Origin: Pseudomonadota bacterium
GTDB lineage: Bacteria; Pseudomonadota; Gammaproteobacteria; Steroidobacterales; Steroidobacteraceae
Assembly (NCBI GenBank): GCA_003242495.1
Contig: QGUO01000164.1
Coordinates: 1-7,495 of the forward strand
Length of the DNA: 7,495 nt
Reading direction: 5' to 3'
Shown: positions 1-6,732 of the stretch, piece by piece
How positions within the stretch are numbered: position 1 is the first letter of the stretch
Layout of the letters: each line of letters opens with the position of its first letter
Notes under the pieces: generated by a model
Database searches by the model: none
What the model was told of the DNA's origin: nothing
Seen by the model: only the letters and a program-made list of their open reading frames with translations
Translations under genes and position numbers: made by a program

Positions 1-245
1 CCCACGGGGTGATCACACTGAGCGAAAATGTCTGGTTCAGCTTCGGCGAGAACGAGTTCCGCGGCGACACGGTGGTGTACAACCTGCGCGAGGAGCGGGT
101 CCAGGTGAACCCCGGCGGTCGCTCGCCCAGCCGCGTGAATATCACCATCCGGCCAGGCAGCCTCGAAGGCGATGGCGACCGCCAGCCCCCCGCGGACGAA
201 GCGCCCGCGGCCAAGCACCACGATCCCGCCGAGGACGACGCATGA
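1..245 (+). CDS. lptA: LptA, C-terminal part (lipopolysaccharide transport periplasmic protein), 5' end outside window
   Basis: The reading frame is open from the left edge (first full codon at base 3) to a TGA at 243-245, giving about 80 C-terminal residues. The visible part has alternating beta-strand patterns of the OstA/LptA jelly-roll type (HGVITLSENVWFSF, then a GDTVVYNL strand), followed by a hydrophilic Pro/Ala/Asp-rich tail of about 30 residues. LptA is the periplasmic bridge that carries LPS from the LptB2FGC ABC transporter to LptDE in the outer membrane. Identity comes from the strand pattern plus the ATGA overlap with lptB, its usual partner. The N-terminus and signal peptide are not in the window. 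The fragment alone would be a weak family match; context makes the call good. Confidence 0.82.
   Translation, partial: HGVITLSENVWFSFGENEFRGDTVVYNLREERVQVNPGGRSPSRVNITIRPGSLEGDGDRQPPADEAPAAKHHDPAEDDA
231..235 (+). promoter_or_regulatory. Shine-Dalgarno of lptB
   Basis: GAGGA lies inside the 3' end of lptA, six bases before the ATG at 242. It supports that ATG as the lptB start, together with the ATGA stop/start overlap, which suggests translational coupling. Confidence 0.6.
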
Positions 246-1027
246 GCAGCCAGGAAGCGCCGGACCTGGAGGTCGCGGGGACGCCCGCTGCCCAGGCCGC
301 CGAGTCGCGACTGCAAGTCTCGGGCCTGGCCAAGCGGTTTCGTTCGCGGCAGGTCGTCAAGGACTTGTCCCTCGAGGTGGCCAGCGGCGAAGTCGTCGGG
401 TTGCTGGGCCCGAACGGCGCCGGCAAGACCACCGCCTTCTACATGATCGTCGGCCTCGTGCCGAGCGACCAGGGCCGCATCCTCCTCGACGGCCAGGACA
501 TCTCGCGCCTGCCGGTGCACCGCCGCGCCCGCCTGGGTCTGGGCTACCTGCCGCAGGAACCTTCGGTTTTCCGCAAGCTGACCGTGGAAGACAACATCCG
601 CGCCATCCTCGAAACCCGCCGCGACCTGGACGCGGCGGGACGGCGCGAGCGGCTGACGGCGCTGCTCGAAGAGCTGCACATTGCACACATTCGTCACAGC
701 ATCGGGCAAAGCCTGTCGGGCGGAGAACGACGGCGTGTAGAGATTGCCCGGGCGCTGGCCGCCGAGCCACGCTTCATCCTGCTCGACGAGCCCTTCGCGG
801 GCGTCGACCCGATCTCGGTCCTGGACATCCAGCGCATCATCCGGCACTTGAGCGCACGCCGCATCGGCGTACTCATTACCGACCACAACGTACGGGAAAC
901 ATTGGGAATTTGCAGCCGTGCATACATCGTCAGCGGTGGCGAGGTGATCGCCGCCGGAAGTGCCGACGAGATCCTTGCCAATCAACAGGTCCGTGAGGTG
1001 TACTTGGGCCAGGATTTTCGACTTTAG
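242..1027 (+). CDS. lptB: LptB, ATPase of the LPS export ABC transporter
   Basis: The 261-residue protein is the cytoplasmic ATPase that, as LptB2FGC, powers LPS extraction from the inner membrane. All nucleotide-binding motifs are intact: Walker A GPNGAGKT (56-63), Q-loop Gln105 in GYLPQE, signature LSGGE (158-162), Walker B FILLDE (178-183) with catalytic Glu183, and switch His215 in ITDHNVRET. The C-terminus VYLGQDFRL closely matches that of E. coli LptB (VYLGEDFRL, from memory). The protein is about 20 residues longer than the 241-residue E. coli protein. The extra part is an N-terminal Ala/Glu/Pro-rich stretch with no alternative ATG, GTG or TTG in frame before the domain, so the long start is preferred. 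It overlaps lptA by four bases (ATGA), and rpoN begins 42 bases downstream, so one transcript is likely. Confidence 0.97.
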   Translation: MSSQEAPDLEVAGTPAAQAAESRLQVSGLAKRFRSRQVVKDLSLEVASGEVVGLLGPNGAGKTTAFYMIVGLVPSDQGRILLDGQDISRLPVHRRARLGLGYLPQEPSVFRKLTVEDNIRAILETRRDLDAAGRRERLTALLEELHIAHIRHSIGQSLSGGERRRVEIARALAAEPRFILLDEPFAGVDPISVLDIQRIIRHLSARRIGVLITDHNVRETLGICSRAYIVSGGEVIAAGSADEILANQQVREVYLGQDFRL

Positions 1028-1069
1028 CCGCTTCACCGCGCAGGTCGCACACCGCACGCACGACGCCGA

Positions 1070-2515
1070 ATGCTCAAACCCGCCCTGCAGCTTCGCCTAG
1101 GCCAGCAGCTCACCATGACCCCGCAGCTGCAACAGGCCATCCGCCTGCTGCAGCTGCCCGTTCTCGAGCTGCAGGCACAGATCCGCGAAGCGCTCGAGAC
1201 CAATGTGATGCTCGAGTCGGAGGACGAGTCCGGCAGCCTCGAGACGGCCGATGCGATGCCCGAGGCCGACTTCCCCACCACCGCAACCACGCCCGAGACG
1301 CCCGAGCCGGCGCACGACCGCGAGGTCGAGCTGATCGACGATCCGGACTGGCACGACGGGCACGTGGGCGGCTCGTCGGACACGTCCTGGTCGGGTGAGG
1401 ACTTCACCCAGGACTTTTCCGATTCGCGTGGCGAGACGTTGCAGGAGCACCTGCTGTGGCAGCTGGAGATGTCGCGCCTCACCGAGCGCGAGCTGCGCAT
1501 CGGCGCGGCCATCATCGACGCCATCAACGACGACGGCTACATCATCGAGCCGCTGGAGGAGATCGCCCGCAACCTGCAGCCGGAAATCGTGGCGACCGTC
1601 GAGGAGGTGCAGCAGGTCTTACGCCACGTCCAGGCCATGGACCCCGCCGGCGTCGGGGCCCGCTCGGTGAGCGAGTGCCTCGAGCTGCAATTGCGCCAGC
1701 TCGACCCCGATACGCCGGGACGCGAGACCGCGCTCGCCATCGCCGCCGGCTATCTCGACCAGGTCGCCGAGCATCAGTACGCCGTGCTGCGCCGACAGCT
1801 GCGCGTCTCGGAAGACGAGCTCGAGCACGCCCTGGCGCTGGTGCGCGCCTGCCAGCCACGTCCCGGATCGAGCGTGCACTCGGTTCCGGCCGAGTACATC
1901 GTTCCCGACGTGTTCGTCCGGCGCACCGAGCGCGGCTGGGCGGTCGAGATCAATCCGGCCAGCCTGCCCCGCATCCGCGTGAACCAAAGCTACGCCAGCC
2001 TGATCGGTCGCTCTGCCGATCACGCCATGTTGCGCACCCAGCTGCAGGAGGCACGCTGGCTGATCCGCAGCCTCGAGATCCGCAACGACACGCTGCTCAA
2101 GGTGGCCCGCTGCATCGTGCAGCGTCAATCGGCTTTCCTCGAGCACGGCGACGAATACATGCGGCCGATGATCCTCAAGGACGTCGCGGAGGCCGTGCAG
2201 ATGCACGAGTCGACGATCTCGCGCGTGACCACCAACAAGTACATGCACACCCATCGCGGGGTGTTCGAGTTTCGTTATTTCTTCTCCAGCCACGTGTCGG
2301 CGAGCGACGGCACGGAGCTCTCCTCCACCGCCATACGGGCGAAGATCCGCAAGCTCATTGCGCAGGAGAACGCGGACAAGCCGCTCTCCGACAGCCGCAT
2401 CGCCGATATCCTGTCACAGGAAGGCGTGCAGGTCGCGCGGCGCACGGTCGCGAAATACCGCGAAGCCCTCGGTATACCTCCCTCTAGCGAACGCAAGCGG
2501 ATTCAGGTCAGATGA
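1070..2515 (+). CDS. rpoN: RNA polymerase sigma-54 factor (RpoN)
   Basis: At 481 residues this is close to the E. coli length (477). Region I (about 3-48) is the Gln/Leu-rich activator-responsive part, with QQLTMTPQLQQAIRLLQLP. Region II (about 50-120) is acidic and low in complexity, as is usual. The core-binding domain follows (about 120-305). A helix-turn-helix region covers about 366-395 (MILKDVAEAVQMHESTISR). The RpoN box ARRTVAKYRE at 456-465 recognises the -24 element. The protein directs transcription from -24/-12 promoters that need ATP-driven enhancer-binding proteins. The ATG at 1070 has no clear Shine-Dalgarno, but the next in-frame ATG (codon 16) would remove part of region I. 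hpf starts 25 bases downstream, the standard arrangement. Nothing appears broken. Confidence 0.98.
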   Translation: MLKPALQLRLGQQLTMTPQLQQAIRLLQLPVLELQAQIREALETNVMLESEDESGSLETADAMPEADFPTTATTPETPEPAHDREVELIDDPDWHDGHVGGSSDTSWSGEDFTQDFSDSRGETLQEHLLWQLEMSRLTERELRIGAAIIDAINDDGYIIEPLEEIARNLQPEIVATVEEVQQVLRHVQAMDPAGVGARSVSECLELQLRQLDPDTPGRETALAIAAGYLDQVAEHQYAVLRRQLRVSEDELEHALALVRACQPRPGSSVHSVPAEYIVPDVFVRRTERGWAVEINPASLPRIRVNQSYASLIGRSADHAMLRTQLQEARWLIRSLEIRNDTLLKVARCIVQRQSAFLEHGDEYMRPMILKDVAEAVQMHESTISRVTTNKYMHTHRGVFEFRYFFSSHVSASDGTELSSTAIRAKIRKLIAQENADKPLSDSRIADILSQEGVQVARRTVAKYREALGIPPSSERKRIQVR

Positions 2516-2530
2516 GCCAACCCTAGACAC

Positions 2531-2536
2531 AGGAGG
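2531..2536 (+). promoter_or_regulatory. Strong Shine-Dalgarno of hpf
   Basis: A perfect AGGAGG lies four bases before the ATG at 2541. It is the strongest ribosome-binding site in the window and decides the hpf start against a longer upstream frame running into rpoN. It suggests hpf is translated much more efficiently than its neighbours rpoN and rapZ, which lack visible sites. Confidence 0.75.
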
Positions 2537-2540
2537 CGCC

Positions 2541-2864
2541 ATGCAACTGAACGTCACGGGTCACCATGTCGATGTCACCTCCCCGCTCAAGAGCTACGTG
2601 GAGAAGAAGCTCGATCGCGTCGTCAGACACTCCGACCGGGTGATTGACGTGCGCTGCATCCTCACGGTGGAGAAGCTGCGCCACAAGGCCGAGGCCACCG
2701 TGCAATTGAGCGGCGCGACCGTGTACGCCGACGCCGTGGACGAAGACATGTACGCCGCCATCGACGCGCTCGCCGACAAGCTCGACCGGCGCGTGAAGAA
2801 GCACAAGGAAAAAAGCAGCGACCACCACGCGCTGGAGGTGCGCAAGAGCCAGGGCCAGTTCTAG
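2541..2864 (+). CDS. hpf: Ribosome hibernation promoting factor, short form (HPF / YhbH)
   Basis: This is a 107-residue protein of the HPF/RaiA (S30AE) family, which binds the decoding centre of the 30S subunit in slow growth and helps form inactive 100S ribosomes. It matches the short HPF type (E. coli 95 residues) and lacks the C-terminal dimerisation domain of long HPF. Visible features are the N-terminal strand MQLNVTGHHVDVT, the helix SYVEKKLDRVVRH (18-30), strands around 36-64, the conserved acidic DEDMYAAID segment (68-75 region), and a basic second helix DKLDRRVKKHKEK (79-91). The tail of about 15 residues is polar. It starts 25 bases after the rpoN stop. ptsN, which usually follows hpf, is not there; instead 260 non-coding bases follow. 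Confidence 0.95.
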   Translation: MQLNVTGHHVDVTSPLKSYVEKKLDRVVRHSDRVIDVRCILTVEKLRHKAEATVQLSGATVYADAVDEDMYAAIDALADKLDRRVKKHKEKSSDHHALEVRKSQGQF

Positions 2865-2886
2865 GCCCACGAGTCCTCCTCGCGCG

Positions 2887-2902
2887 CGGGGCGCCGGCCC
2901 CG
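2887..2902 (+). terminator. GC-rich hairpin after hpf, possible terminator or mRNA 3' end structure
   Basis: CGGGGC-GCCG-GCCCCG is a perfect 6-bp stem with a 4-base loop, 22 bases after the hpf stop. No T-run follows, so it is not a classic intrinsic terminator. It may protect the 3' end of the transcript or be chance in GC-rich DNA. Confidence 0.3.
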
Positions 2903-2953
2903 GAGTTCGAGTCCGGACCTGCGCGGCGAGCTAGCGCCTCGGCGCGCTGCGTC

Positions 2954-2965
2954 CACTCGCGAGTG
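2954..2965. repeat. 12-bp perfect palindrome
   Basis: CACTCGCGAGTG reads the same on both strands. It overlaps the first bases of the large hairpin at 2963-2990. It could be a protein-binding site, but only one copy was noticed and its role is unknown. Confidence 0.4.
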
Positions 2966-2990
2966 CCCCCGCCCGGAGCGGGCGGGGCAC
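2963..2990 (+). terminator. Long GC hairpin between hpf and rapZ, possible terminator
   Basis: The left arm 2963-2975 and right arm 2979-2990 pair over 12 bp (GTGCCCC, one bulged C at 2970, then GCCCG) around a GAG loop. It is the strongest stem found in the gaps by eye. There is no T-run after it (CGCGACC follows), so rho-independent termination is doubtful. It may act as an mRNA-stabilising or attenuating structure separating hpf from rapZ expression. Confidence 0.4.
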
Positions 2991-3124
2991 CGCGACCGCC
3001 TGCTGCTCAGGGCGCCGGAGGCCATTCCTTGAGCTGCGCAAGGCGCGCCTCTCCCCGCGCAACCTCGCCCACCCCCAACCAGCCCTCTAGGCGCAACTCG
3101 CTCCGCGCTGCTAGTCTTCCCCCC

Positions 3125-3994
3125 ATGCGGCTCATCATCGTCAGCGGTTTGTCGGGATCGGGCAAGAGCGTGGCGTTGCACATGCTCGAGGACCTGGATT
3201 ACTACTGCGTGGACAATATTCCCGCGGGCCTGCTGCCCATGTTCATCTCGCACACGGTGCGCTCGCCGGAATCCACCTACGACCAGACCGCCGTGGGTGT
3301 CGACGCGCGCAACCGCCCGGCGGAAATCGCCTCCGTACCGCAACTCGTCGAGGAGCTGAAACGCAGCGGCCTGGACTGCGAGGTGCTGTTCCTGCGCGCC
3401 GACGAGGATGTGCTGCTCAAGCGCTACAGCGCGACCCGTCGCCGCCATCCCCTGAGTCGCTCGGGCCTGGGGCTCACCGAAGCCATCCAGCAGGAACGCA
3501 CCCTGCTCGCGCCCGTCGCCGATGCGGCCGATCTCATCCTCGACACCACGCGCACCAGCGTCCACGAACTGCGCGAGCTCATTCGCCTGCGCGTCGCCGG
3601 GCGCAGCGCCGGGCGCATGTCCATCCTGTTCGAGTCGTTCGCCTTCCGGCACGGAGTGCCGGACGATGCGGATTTCGTGTTCGACGTGCGCAGCCTGCCG
3701 AATCCCTACTGGGAACCCGGGCTGTCGCATCTCACCGGTCGCGACCCCGACGTGGTGGCCTATCTCGAGCGGCATGCCGCCGTCGAGCGCATGTTTTCCG
3801 ACATCGCCGGTTTTCTCGAGCACTGGATCCCGAACATGGCGCGCACCAATCGCAGCTATCTGACCATCGCCATTGGCTGCACCGGCGGACAGCATCGCTC
3901 GGTCTACCTGGTCGAGCGGCTGACCCGGCATTTCGCCGCCAAGTACCCCCTGGTCCACAGCCGGCACCAGGCGGTGGGCACATCGGGCGCCTGA
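3125..3994 (+). CDS. rapZ: RapZ, RNase adapter / P-loop nucleotide-binding protein (YhbJ family)
   Basis: The 289-residue protein starts MRLIIVSGLSGSGKS, with Walker A G8-S15, matching the family start, so the longer open frame from 2963 is not used. The N-terminal kinase-like domain runs to about 150, with CVDNIPAGLLP (28-38), RRRHPLS (105-111) and the DTTRTSVHEL segment (140-149). The C-terminal domain holds ESFAFRHG (170-177), FDVRSLPNPYW (186-196), and SYLTIAIGCTGGQHRSVY (244-261), including the metabolite-binding-type loop. In E. coli RapZ senses glucosamine-6-phosphate and delivers sRNA GlmZ to RNase E, thereby tuning GlmS. Two things are odd. The extreme C-terminus (HSRHQAVGTSGA) lacks the basic cluster of the E. 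coli protein. No ptsN, hprK or npr lies next to it. No Shine-Dalgarno precedes the ATG. Confidence 0.96.
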   Translation: MRLIIVSGLSGSGKSVALHMLEDLDYYCVDNIPAGLLPMFISHTVRSPESTYDQTAVGVDARNRPAEIASVPQLVEELKRSGLDCEVLFLRADEDVLLKRYSATRRRHPLSRSGLGLTEAIQQERTLLAPVADAADLILDTTRTSVHELRELIRLRVAGRSAGRMSILFESFAFRHGVPDDADFVFDVRSLPNPYWEPGLSHLTGRDPDVVAYLERHAAVERMFSDIAGFLEHWIPNMARTNRSYLTIAIGCTGGQHRSVYLVERLTRHFAAKYPLVHSRHQAVGTSGA

Positions 3995-4133
3995 GCGCGG
4001 CCTGCACCGCGCGCCGGGGCAGGCGCGGCGCTCATGCCGGGTGACGCTGCGCCGTGGTGGCAATCTGCACCTGAAATCTTTTAGCGCGGGCCGCGCGCCG
4101 CTACACTGCGCGCCTCTCGCGGCACGCGCACGC
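3995..4133 (+). other. 139-base non-coding gap between rapZ and mgtE
   Basis: No gene is seen. The left part is very GC-rich; an AT-richer patch (GAAATCTTTTAG, about 4073-4084) precedes a possible promoter. A 13-base inverted repeat GCGCGG-G-CCGCGC lies at 4084-4096. In Xanthomonas-like genomes the EIIA, HPr and EI genes of the nitrogen PTS occupy this position (recalled); none is present. Confidence 0.6.
4102..4107 (+). promoter_or_regulatory. Possible -10 element for mgtE
   Basis: TACACT in the context GCTACACTGCGCG matches the -10 consensus at four of six bases and would start a transcript near 4114, giving a leader of about 20 bases before the mgtE ATG. No good -35 is seen at the right distance (TTTTAG at 4079-4084 is poor), so the call is tentative. 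Confidence 0.35.
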
Positions 4134-5489
4134 ATGACGACCGAACCACCCGCTCCCAAGGACACTCGCCTCGCGGCGCTACGCAGCGCCCTCGAGCAGG
4201 GATCCATGCGCCATGCCCAGCGCATGATCAACTCGCTCTACCCCGGCGAGATCGCTTCGCTCATCGAATCATTGCCGCCGGCCAAGCGCGAGATCGTCTG
4301 GGAGTTCGTCGCCCCGGAGCTCGAGGGCGACGTGCTCATCGAGCTCAACGAGGATGTACGGTCGGGGCTGATCAGCGGCATGGACGCCGAGGAGCTGATC
4401 GCGGTCACCGAGGGCATGGAGGTCGACGATCTCGCCGACCTCATCGGCGATTTGCCCGAGAAGCTCAATCAGCAAGTCCTGCACTCGATGGACGCCCAGG
4501 ATCGCGAGCGGCTGTCGACGGTGATGAGGTTCGAGCAGGACAGCGCCGGCGGCCTGATGAACCTCGATGCCGTCACCGTGCGCCCGGACGTGACGCTCGA
4601 GGTGGTGCTGCGCTACCTGCGTATGCGCGGCGAGCTGCCCGAGCGCACCGACCGGCTGTTCGTCGTGAACCGCCAGGACAAGTACCTGGGCAGCCTCGAC
4701 ATCACGCAGCTGCTCATCGCGGACGTGGAACGCACGGTGGGCGACGTCATGGAGGCGGAAAGCGAAGGCATTGCGCCGGAAACGCCCGCCCACGAAGTCG
4801 CCAAGCTGTTCGCCGAGCGCGACCTGGTCTCCGCCGCGGTGGTCGACGCGGACGGCAAGCTGCTCGGCCGCATCACCGTGGACGACGTGGTGGACGTCAT
4901 CCGCGAGGAAGCCGACCACTCGGTGATGAGCATGGCCGGTCTGCACGAAGAGCTCGACATGTTCGCCAGCGTGCGCGCCAGCGCCCGCAGTCGCGCGCTG
5001 TGGCTCGGAGTGAATCTCGCCACGGCCTTCGTGGCGGCCAACGTGGTCGGGCTGTTCGAGGCCACCATCGAGAAGATCGTCGCGCTCGCCGTGCTGATGC
5101 CCATCGTCGCCAGCATGGGCGGCATTGCCGGCAGCCAGACACTGGTGCTGATCGTGCGCGGCCTGGCGCTCGGCCAGGTCGGCGACGCCAATGCGCGCTG
5201 GTTGCTGGTGAGGGAAATCGCCGTGGCCGCGCTGAACGGCGCCGTCATCGCCACGCTGGTCGGCACGGCGGCGGCTTTGTGGTTTGGCCAGTGGGCCGTC
5301 GGCGCCATCGTTTTCGCGGCGCTGATGATCAACCTGTTCGCCGCCGCCCTCGCCGGCGTGGGCGTGCCGCTGGTCATGCGCCGGCTCGGCATCGATCCGG
5401 CGCTCGGCGGCAGCGTCGTGCTCACGACCGTCACCGACGTCGTGGGCTTCGCCTCATTGCTGGGACTGGGTACGTTGTTCCTCACCTGA
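4134..5489 (+). CDS. mgtE: MgtE-type magnesium transporter/channel
   Basis: The 451-residue protein starts at MTTEPPAPKD; upstream in-frame codons from 4041 are not needed by the family. It has a cytoplasmic MgtE N domain (about 15-130, helical acidic repeats such as MDAEELIAVTEGMEVDDLADLIGDLP), then two CBS domains (about 135-260), a connecting helix (about 265-285), and five membrane segments (about 287-307, 314-340, 360-383, 387-411, 424-449). The pore region has MPIVASMGGIAGSQT (322-336). The last segment has the conserved TTVTDVVGF with Asp435, equivalent to the selectivity Asp of Thermus MgtE. MgtE is a Mg2+-gated inner-membrane channel closed by Mg2+ binding to the N and CBS domains. 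It often lies near the PTS cluster in related bacteria. Its 3' end overlaps the convergent phospholipase gene by 36 bases. No ribosome-binding site is clear. Confidence 0.96.
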   Translation: MTTEPPAPKDTRLAALRSALEQGSMRHAQRMINSLYPGEIASLIESLPPAKREIVWEFVAPELEGDVLIELNEDVRSGLISGMDAEELIAVTEGMEVDDLADLIGDLPEKLNQQVLHSMDAQDRERLSTVMRFEQDSAGGLMNLDAVTVRPDVTLEVVLRYLRMRGELPERTDRLFVVNRQDKYLGSLDITQLLIADVERTVGDVMEAESEGIAPETPAHEVAKLFAERDLVSAAVVDADGKLLGRITVDDVVDVIREEADHSVMSMAGLHEELDMFASVRASARSRALWLGVNLATAFVAANVVGLFEATIEKIVALAVLMPIVASMGGIAGSQTLVLIVRGLALGQVGDANARWLLVREIAVAALNGAVIATLVGTAAALWFGQWAVGAIVFAALMINLFAAALAGVGVPLVMRRLGIDPALGGSVVLTTVTDVVGFASLLGLGTLFLT

Positions 5490-6677
5490 GGCCAGGCGCC
5501 GCCCAATGCCGGTCCCTACGGCGGCGTCCGCGGCACCGGCGCCGAGAAAGGCGAGCAGCTCGTCCTTGCGACGCATGGCATCCCCGTAGCCGAGCGAGAT
5601 GAGCTCGCGCGTGTAGGTATCCTGGAACAGCAGATAGCTCATCAGCTGGCCGCCGCCCGTGTTGAGCGCGCCCATCGTGCGCAGCAATACCCGTAGCTGG
5701 CGGGGCAGCGCCGCGACGTGGTGGCGCGCGGTCTGCGCAAGGTCGCGGCTCGGCACGATCACCAGCATGTCGATGCGCTTGAGCTCGTGACCCGCGACGA
5801 CGACCGGGCCGACCTGGTCGACGATCTGGTTGACCTGGGTGAGCCGCTCGAGGTCCGAATACATGCCGTCTGTGAACAGCGCGTCGAGCATATAGCCGAA
5901 GATCTGACCGAAGGTGGGAGACGCCGGCGGCACCGCCACCGGCAGGCTGGTGTCGTTACGCGTGCCAATGACCAGCAGCCGCTGCGCGCCGAGGTGGATC
6001 GCGGCACTGAACGGCGTCGCTTGGCGCATCGAGCCGTCGCCGTAATACTCCTGGCCCATCAGCACCGGCGGGAACAGGAAGGGCACGGACACGCTGGCCA
6101 TGACGTGATCGAGCGTGAGCACGGCCGGCTCGCCCGCGCGCCGCATCCGGCTCCACGGGCGATGCCCCTCCTTGGACTCGTAGAAGGACACCGAGCGCGC
6201 GCTCGTGTAACCGGCCGCTGCAATGGCGAGGGCATCGAGATGCCCGGCGGCGATGGCGCGCCGAATCCCGTCGAAATCGAAGTGCTCCCTGAGGAGCTCG
6301 CGCAGCGGGGTATTGTCGAACAGTGATTTCGGGGGCGGCAGCAGCCAGCCGCCGGACAGCATGGCAAGCAGCCAATGCAGACCCGAGCGCAGCATGCTCG
6401 AAGTGTCAGTACGAAACACCTGGCTGACCCGGAAATTGCGCCACACCCGCTCGAGATTGCCGACGGCCACCCGGAACCGGTCGGCGTGCACCGCGAGCGC
6501 CGTGGCGTTCACGGCCCCGGCCGAGGTTCCGGTGATCACGGGGAAGGGATTCGAGCTGCGCGATGGCAGCAGATCGGCGATGGCCCGCAACACGCCCACC
6601 TGGTAAGCCGCCCGCGCGCCGCCGCCGGGCAGCACCAGGCCGATGCGGGCGTTGCGGACCGGAACGTTGCGATTCAT
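5454..6677 (-). CDS. Patatin-like phospholipase family protein
   Basis: This is a serine hydrolase of the patatin type (lipid acyl hydrolase). Residue numbers here count from a TTG at 6683; from the ATG at 6677, preferred here, subtract two. The oxyanion-hole loop is PGGGARAAYQVGVL (19-32), the nucleophile elbow is GTSAG (52-56) with Ser54, and the second catalytic residue is Asp216 in YYGDGS (214-218). The dyad is complete, so an active enzyme is expected. A GGWLLPPPKSLFDNTPLREL segment (111-130) and a C-terminal helical part of about 170 residues follow the pattern of bacterial patatin proteins near 380-400 residues. No signal peptide or clear membrane span was seen. The TTG has an AGAGG 11 bases upstream, whereas the ATG is 17 from it, so the start is uncertain by two codons. 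The C-terminal residues are encoded antisense to the end of mgtE. Substrate is unknown. Confidence 0.92.
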   Translation of the reverse strand: MNRNVPVRNARIGLVLPGGGARAAYQVGVLRAIADLLPSRSSNPFPVITGTSAGAVNATALAVHADRFRVAVGNLERVWRNFRVSQVFRTDTSSMLRSGLHWLLAMLSGGWLLPPPKSLFDNTPLRELLREHFDFDGIRRAIAAGHLDALAIAAAGYTSARSVSFYESKEGHRPWSRMRRAGEPAVLTLDHVMASVSVPFLFPPVLMGQEYYGDGSMRQATPFSAAIHLGAQRLLVIGTRNDTSLPVAVPPASPTFGQIFGYMLDALFTDGMYSDLERLTQVNQIVDQVGPVVVAGHELKRIDMLVIVPSRDLAQTARHHVAALPRQLRVLLRTMGALNTGGGQLMSYLLFQDTYTRELISLGYGDAMRRKDELLAFLGAGAADAAVGTGIGRRLASGEEQRTQSQQ

Positions 6678-6732
6678 GCTCAAACTGGCGGGATCCTCTT
6701 GGAATTCTCACTCGCCGCGCGCCGGGGTGGGC

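Larger units (their letters stand above)
2865..3124 (+). other. 260-base non-coding gap between hpf and rapZ, with several inverted repeats
   Basis: No convincing gene is seen here on either strand. The frame open into rapZ from 2963 has no family similarity that I recognise upstream of base 3125 and looks like low-complexity Pro/Ala/Arg. The gap contains a hairpin at 2887-2902, a palindrome at 2954-2965 and a long GC hairpin at 2963-2990. It also contains a pyrimidine-rich run just before rapZ. In related genomes ptsN and often hprK occupy this position. I cannot make out remnants of either by eye. Confidence 0.6.

Noticed and set aside
172..996. Open frame of 274 codons overlapping lptB in another frame
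   Set aside because: It is Arg/Pro/Gly-rich with no family pattern and lies over lptB, whose motifs are complete. Shadow frame.
1187..1429. Acidic low-complexity stretch in rpoN as a possible insertion
   Set aside because: An acidic, variable region II is normal for sigma-54, and the total length is close to that of E. coli RpoN.
1456..2487. Open frame of 343 codons within rpoN in another frame
   Set aside because: Arg/Ala-rich translation typical of shifted GC-rich coding sequence; rpoN is intact in its own frame.
2900..2916. tRNA T-arm-like sequence (GTTCGAG loop), possible tRNA or attachment-site fragment
   Set aside because: The 5-bp stem is out of register with a real T-arm (the pairing at the 52-62 position fails), and no acceptor stem, CCA or other arms are present.
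2963..3124. 54-codon upstream extension of rapZ from a GTG at 2963
   Set aside because: The family starts at MRLIIVSGLSGSGKS (3125). The extension is low-complexity Pro/Ala/Arg and its start lies in a hairpin with no ribosome-binding site.
3995..4133. Mg2+ riboswitch upstream of mgtE
   Set aside because: The likely leader is only about 20 bases and the whole gap is 139 bases, largely GC repeats, with no recognisable M-box pattern or terminator/antiterminator pair.
2861..4231. Long open frame of 456 codons on the - strand across rapZ
   Set aside because: It lies antisense to rapZ, whose motifs are unmistakable, and spans the gaps on both sides with Arg/Ala/Gly-rich sequence and no domain. 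It is a GC-rich shadow frame.
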